Below, one piece after another: positions 60,666 through 64,000 of a DNA stretch of 64,000 nucleotides. The translations under genes and the position numbers were made by a program. Below the pieces are notes generated by a model. It was not told where the DNA came from and made no database searches. It saw nothing but the letters and a program-made list of their open reading frames with translations. The stretch spans positions 1-64,000 of the forward strand of contig NZ_QTJY01000018.1 of the NCBI RefSeq assembly GCF_003703975.1, in the 5' to 3' direction. Within the stretch, counting starts at the first letter, position 1, and each line of letters begins with the position of its first letter. The stretch is from Larkinella soli. GTDB lineage: Bacteria > Bacteroidota > Bacteroidia > Cytophagales > Spirosomataceae.

Positions 60666-62830
60666 ACATTAAAAAGGATATTCTGCGCCGGGCGAGGCTG
60701 GCTTCCATCGCGATCTGCCTGTTTGCCGCCGGGATCGTCGGGAAGATGTTCCACGTCCAGTTCGTTCAGAAGCAGGACGGTAAATTGTGGAAGGAGCGCA
60801 TCGCCGAATACCATATCAAGAAGGATACGCTGCGGGCCAACCGGGGCAATATTTATTCCCATAACGGCAGCCTGCTGGCGACTTCCCTGCCTTATTACTA
60901 CGTCGGGATCGATCCGCGCGTGGCGAAGGAGGAGTTTTTCAACCAGAAGATCGACTCGCTGGGGATGCTGCTGTCGCGGCACTTCGGCGACCACTCCCGC
61001 AACGAATACGTCTACATGATCAAAAAGGCCCGGGAGCACGGGCGAAAGTATGTGCTCCTGAGCCGCAAAAAAATTACCTTCAAAGACCGGCTGGCGATGC
61101 TGAAATGGCCGTTTTTCCGCCGGGATCGCCGGAATCAGGGGGGCGGCAAGTTCGACCCGGTCTACCTGCGGTATAACCCGTTCGGGCGGATGGCCCTGCG
61201 GACGGTCGGCTACCTGAGCCCCGAAACCGGGCGCGGGCTGGTGGGGCTGGAAGCCAGTTACCAGAAAGAACTCGCCGGAAAAGACGGCGTCGGGCTGGTG
61301 GAGGTGCTTTCGGGCGGGGTCCAGATGCCGGTCGAGGACGGGTCCGACATTAAACCCGAGCCGGGCGTGGACGTCTACACGACCATCGACGTCAATTTTC
61401 AGGACATGGCCGAAACCGCCCTGCTGCACGGGCTGGAGAAGTACCAGGCCGAGAAAGGGTCGCTGGTGGTCATGGAGGTGGCTACGGGCGAAATCCGGGC
61501 CATGGCGAACCTGACCCTGCGCAACGGTAAATACGTCGAGAACTTCAACCACGCGCTGGCCGGCGGGACGGACCCGGGTTCGACCTTCAAGCTGGCAACC
61601 ATGATGGCACTCCTGGAGGAACGCGCAATCCGGCCCGACCAGCTGGTGAACACCGGGGGCGGGTTTGTCCGTTACCACGGCATGGGCATCGCCGACGCCA
61701 AGCGGGGCGGCCACGGAACGATCACCGCGCAGGAGGTATTCGAAAAATCGTCGAACGTCGGCGTGCACATGCTGATGAGGTACTTCTACAGCCGCCCGGA
61801 ACTCTATTGCCGGTACCTGCGTCAGTTCCGGCTGCATAAACCCATCGGGCTGAAGCTGTACGGCGAAACGATGCCCTATATCCCGAATCCGCAGTCACGG
61901 CGGTGGAGCAAGCTGTCGCTGCCTTCCATGTCGTACGGCTACGAACTGCGGCTGACGCCCCTGCAGATGCTGGCGTTCTACAACGCCGTGGCCAACGACG
62001 GCAAGTGGGTGCAGCCGATGCTGGTGAAGCAGATTCGCCGGGCCGACGAAGTGATCGAGGATTATCAGCCGTATGTCGATCCGGAACCGATCTGCCGTCA
62101 GGAAACCATCCGCAAGGTGAAGAAGATGCTGGAGGGGGTCGTCGAGCGCGGAACCGCCAAAAAGAGCCAGAGTCCCTATTATAAATTCGCCGGGAAAACC
62201 GGAACGGCCCAGAAACTGATCAACGGCCGCTATCAGGTCGGCAAATATTATACCTCGTTCATCGGGTATTTTCCGGCCGACAAACCGAAATACTCCTGCG
62301 TCGTCGTGGTCGATAGTCCCAAAGGAGCCCACATCGACCTGCTTTACGGAGGCAGCGTGTCGGCGCCGGTGTTCCGGGAGATTGCCGACCGCATCTACGC
62401 CTACGACGTGCGGATGCACCAGCCGGTGGCGATTGCCTCCCGACCGGTCCGGCAGTCGGGCGCCGGCATCAAAGCCGGCTTTGCCGACGACCTCCGGACC
62501 ATCGGAACCGAGCTGAACATCGACAGCCAGCCGGGCCCGGACGGGTGGGTGAAAGCCGAAACCCAGGGAACGAAAGTGCAGTGGGTGAGCCAGGCGACCA
62601 AAACCCAGGTGCCGGACCTGCGCGGCATGAGCCTGCGCGACGCCCTGCATCTGCTCGAAAACCGCGGCTTCCGCGTCCGCTTCGAGGGAATCGGCAAAGT
62701 GGTGGAGCAGTCCGTTCCACCCGGAAGTCCGCTGCCCGAGCCGCGCCGGATCACCCTGACCCTCCGGCAAACCGCCCGCCCCGACACCCTGATGACCGCT
62801 TCGAAAGACATTGCCAAACATGATCTGTAA
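60662..62830 (+). CDS. ftsI: Septal penicillin-binding protein (FtsI/PBP3-like) with PASTA domain
   Basis: A 722-residue class B transpeptidase. A membrane helix lies near 15-35 (SIAICLFAAGIVGKMFHVQF), the dimerisation domain includes LRANRGNIYSHNGSLLATSLPYYYVGIDP, and the transpeptidase has GGTDPGSTFKLATM (SxxK, near 303), EKSSNVGVHML (SxN, near 361) and KFAGKTGTAQK (KTG, near 511). A C-terminal PASTA module (VPDLRGMSLRDALHLLENRGF, near 645-665) follows. It cross-links septal peptidoglycan and is coupled to ftsL by a 4-base overlap. Confidence 0.95.
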   Translation: MNIKKDILRRARLASIAICLFAAGIVGKMFHVQFVQKQDGKLWKERIAEYHIKKDTLRANRGNIYSHNGSLLATSLPYYYVGIDPRVAKEEFFNQKIDSLGMLLSRHFGDHSRNEYVYMIKKAREHGRKYVLLSRKKITFKDRLAMLKWPFFRRDRRNQGGGKFDPVYLRYNPFGRMALRTVGYLSPETGRGLVGLEASYQKELAGKDGVGLVEVLSGGVQMPVEDGSDIKPEPGVDVYTTIDVNFQDMAETALLHGLEKYQAEKGSLVVMEVATGEIRAMANLTLRNGKYVENFNHALAGGTDPGSTFKLATMMALLEERAIRPDQLVNTGGGFVRYHGMGIADAKRGGHGTITAQEVFEKSSNVGVHMLMRYFYSRPELYCRYLRQFRLHKPIGLKLYGETMPYIPNPQSRRWSKLSLPSMSYGYELRLTPLQMLAFYNAVANDGKWVQPMLVKQIRRADEVIEDYQPYVDPEPICRQETIRKVKKMLEGVVERGTAKKSQSPYYKFAGKTGTAQKLINGRYQVGKYYTSFIGYFPADKPKYSCVVVVDSPKGAHIDLLYGGSVSAPVFREIADRIYAYDVRMHQPVAIASRPVRQSGAGIKAGFADDLRTIGTELNIDSQPGPDGWVKAETQGTKVQWVSQATKTQVPDLRGMSLRDALHLLENRGFRVRFEGIGKVVEQSVPPGSPLPEPRRITLTLRQTARPDTLMTASKDIAKHDL

Positions 62831-62909
62831 AGGGTTGTAAACCCGGGTTTGCCGCGACGGCCTGATCGTCGCGGAAACCGGCGGGCCAACGCCTTTGTGT
62901 GCTTTTACC

Positions 62910-64000
62910 ATGCAGTTAACCGATCTTCTTTATAAAGTCCCTCTGCTGGCTACCTCCGGAAACATGAATGTGGAGGTGACCCAACTGACCATGGATTCGC
63001 GCCGGGCCGGGGCGGGCAGCCTGTTTGCCGCCGTCCGCGGTACGCAGACCGACGGTCACCAGTTTATCCCGAAAGCCGTAGAACAGGGGGCCACCGTCAT
63101 CCTTTGCGAGGCACTTCCGCCGATGGAAGCGGACGACCGGCCCGGAGCCGCCGTTACCTACGTACAGGTGCAGGACAGCGCCTACGCCCTCGGCCTGCTG
63201 GCGGCCAATTTTTTCGGCCATCCCTCCCGGAAGCTGAAGCTGGTCGGGGTGACCGGCACAAACGGGAAGACCTCGACGGCTACCCTGCTGTTCCGGCTGT
63301 TTCGGCGGCTGGGTTACCGGGTCGGGCTGCTCTCCACCGTGCAGAACCAGATCGACGAAACCGTCATCCCGGCCACCCATACCACGCCCGACACCCTGGC
63401 ACTCAACGAACTGCTGGTGCAGATGGTCCAGCGGGGCTGTACGCACTGTTTCATGGAAGTGAGTTCGCACGCGGTGGTGCAGCAGCGCATTGCCGGGCTG
63501 CAGTTTGCGGGGGGAATCTTCACCAACATTACCCACGATCACCTCGATTTTCATAAGACCTTCGACAATTACATCAAAGCCAAGAAAGGGTTTTTCGACC
63601 AGTTGCCGGCTTCGGCTTTTGCCCTGACGAACCTCGACGACAAGCGCGGGCTGGTCATGCTCCAGAACACGGCGGCCCGGAAGGAAAGCTATTCCCTGCA
63701 GACGGTAGGCTCCTTCAAGGGCAAGATTCTGTCGGAGGGGCTGTTCGGCCTGCATATGGAGATTGACGGCCGGGAGGTGTGGTTCAAGCTGACGGGCCGG
63801 TTCAACGCCTACAACCTGCTGGCGGTCTACGGTTCGGCGGTGCTGCTGGGGGAGGAGGCCGAGGAGGTGCTGACCCAGCTCTCCGATCTGTCCAGCCCGC
63901 CGGGCCGTTTCGAAACCATCATTTCGGAGCAGAAAATCATCGGAATCGTCGACTACGCCCATACGCCCGACGCCCTGCAAAACGTTCTGGAAACGATCTC
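62910..64000 (+). CDS. murE: UDP-N-acetylmuramoyl-tripeptide synthase, 3' end outside window
   Basis: Open from ATG 62910 to the right edge (363 codons). The N-terminal domain has TMDSRRAGAGSLFAAVRG near 28-45, the ATP loop is GVTGTNGKTSTATLLFRLF near 107-125, THTTPDTLALNELL follows near 155, and FTNITHDHLDFHKTFDNYIKAK near 205-226. These are Mur ligase features with MurE-type substrate motifs. The partial sequence ends at GIVDYAHTPDALQNVL, the start of the C-terminal domain. The residue added (usually meso-diaminopimelate) is decided by sequence beyond the edge. Confidence 0.95.
   Translation, partial: MQLTDLLYKVPLLATSGNMNVEVTQLTMDSRRAGAGSLFAAVRGTQTDGHQFIPKAVEQGATVILCEALPPMEADDRPGAAVTYVQVQDSAYALGLLAANFFGHPSRKLKLVGVTGTNGKTSTATLLFRLFRRLGYRVGLLSTVQNQIDETVIPATHTTPDTLALNELLVQMVQRGCTHCFMEVSSHAVVQQRIAGLQFAGGIFTNITHDHLDFHKTFDNYIKAKKGFFDQLPASAFALTNLDDKRGLVMLQNTAARKESYSLQTVGSFKGKILSEGLFGLHMEIDGREVWFKLTGRFNAYNLLAVYGSAVLLGEEAEEVLTQLSDLSSPPGRFETIISEQKIIGIVDYAHTPDALQNVLETI

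Overview
The window looks like chromosome from a GC-rich member of the Bacteroidota, most likely order Cytophagales near Spirosoma or Larkinella. That placement is my inference. It rests on several promoters of the Bacteroidota type (TTG, about 20 bases, TAnnTTTG), weak or absent Shine-Dalgarno sites, a GLPGLI protein paired with a large outer-membrane barrel, TlpA-like lipoproteins with an N-terminal carrier domain, LytTR regulators and a rsmH-ftsL-ftsI-murE cluster. I saw no rRNA, tRNA, CRISPR array, prophage or complete insertion sequence.

Layout: 1-541 holds a truncated gene with a structured leader and a palindromic repeat pair. 542-8050 holds a sugar mutarotase, a Tet-like exporter, a TPMT-type methyltransferase, a GH18 chitinase with a DUF5009 acyltransferase, and an Nramp-like transporter. 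8051-8386 is a repeat cluster reaching into the leader of ilvD, which meets an Fpg/Nei glycosylase tail to tail. 11-18 kb carries a coiled-coil membrane protein, an M13 peptidase and a LytTR signalling island (two stand-alone LytTR proteins, a receiver-LytTR regulator and a TPR histidine kinase). 18.1-19.3 kb has a solo, degenerate S24 domain behind a second copy of the structured leader, then a composite repeat. 19.3-30.4 kb holds redox lipoproteins, an amidohydrolase, an AmpG-like permease, an esterase, a GH2 enzyme and a transglutaminase. At 30.5-32.4 kb an ImuB-like Y-family polymerase homologue diverges from an intact HTH-S24 repressor. At 32.6-33.5 kb a RAYT-type transposase abuts its probable repeat substrate. 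33.6-46.6 kb holds an outer-membrane receptor operon, a deacetylase, a GH9 cellulase and a giant alpha-2-macroglobulin. 46.8-55.5 kb is fatty-acid beta-oxidation with its MarR regulator. 55.7-59.2 kb is redox and efflux, and the right edge is the start of the cell-wall and division cluster.

Three items look least explained by known annotation. First, two minus-strand leaders (about 211-403 and 18547-18752) share an exact promoter, a 71-78 nt structured core closed by GGCCGG/CCGGCC and a short embedded reading frame. Second, a 36-residue upstream frame with three consecutive Cys codons precedes a peroxiredoxin-like protein that contains no cysteine. Third, nested REP/MITE-like repeats occur at four loci, one ending at the stop codon of the RAYT gene.

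Genes probably work together in these groups: MarR, hydroxyacyl-CoA dehydrogenase and thiolase as one operon, with the distant acyl-CoA dehydrogenase sharing the same TATGC-NN-GCATA operator; the receptor with its GLPGLI protein; the LytTR regulator with its kinase; and rsmH, ftsL, ftsI and murE.
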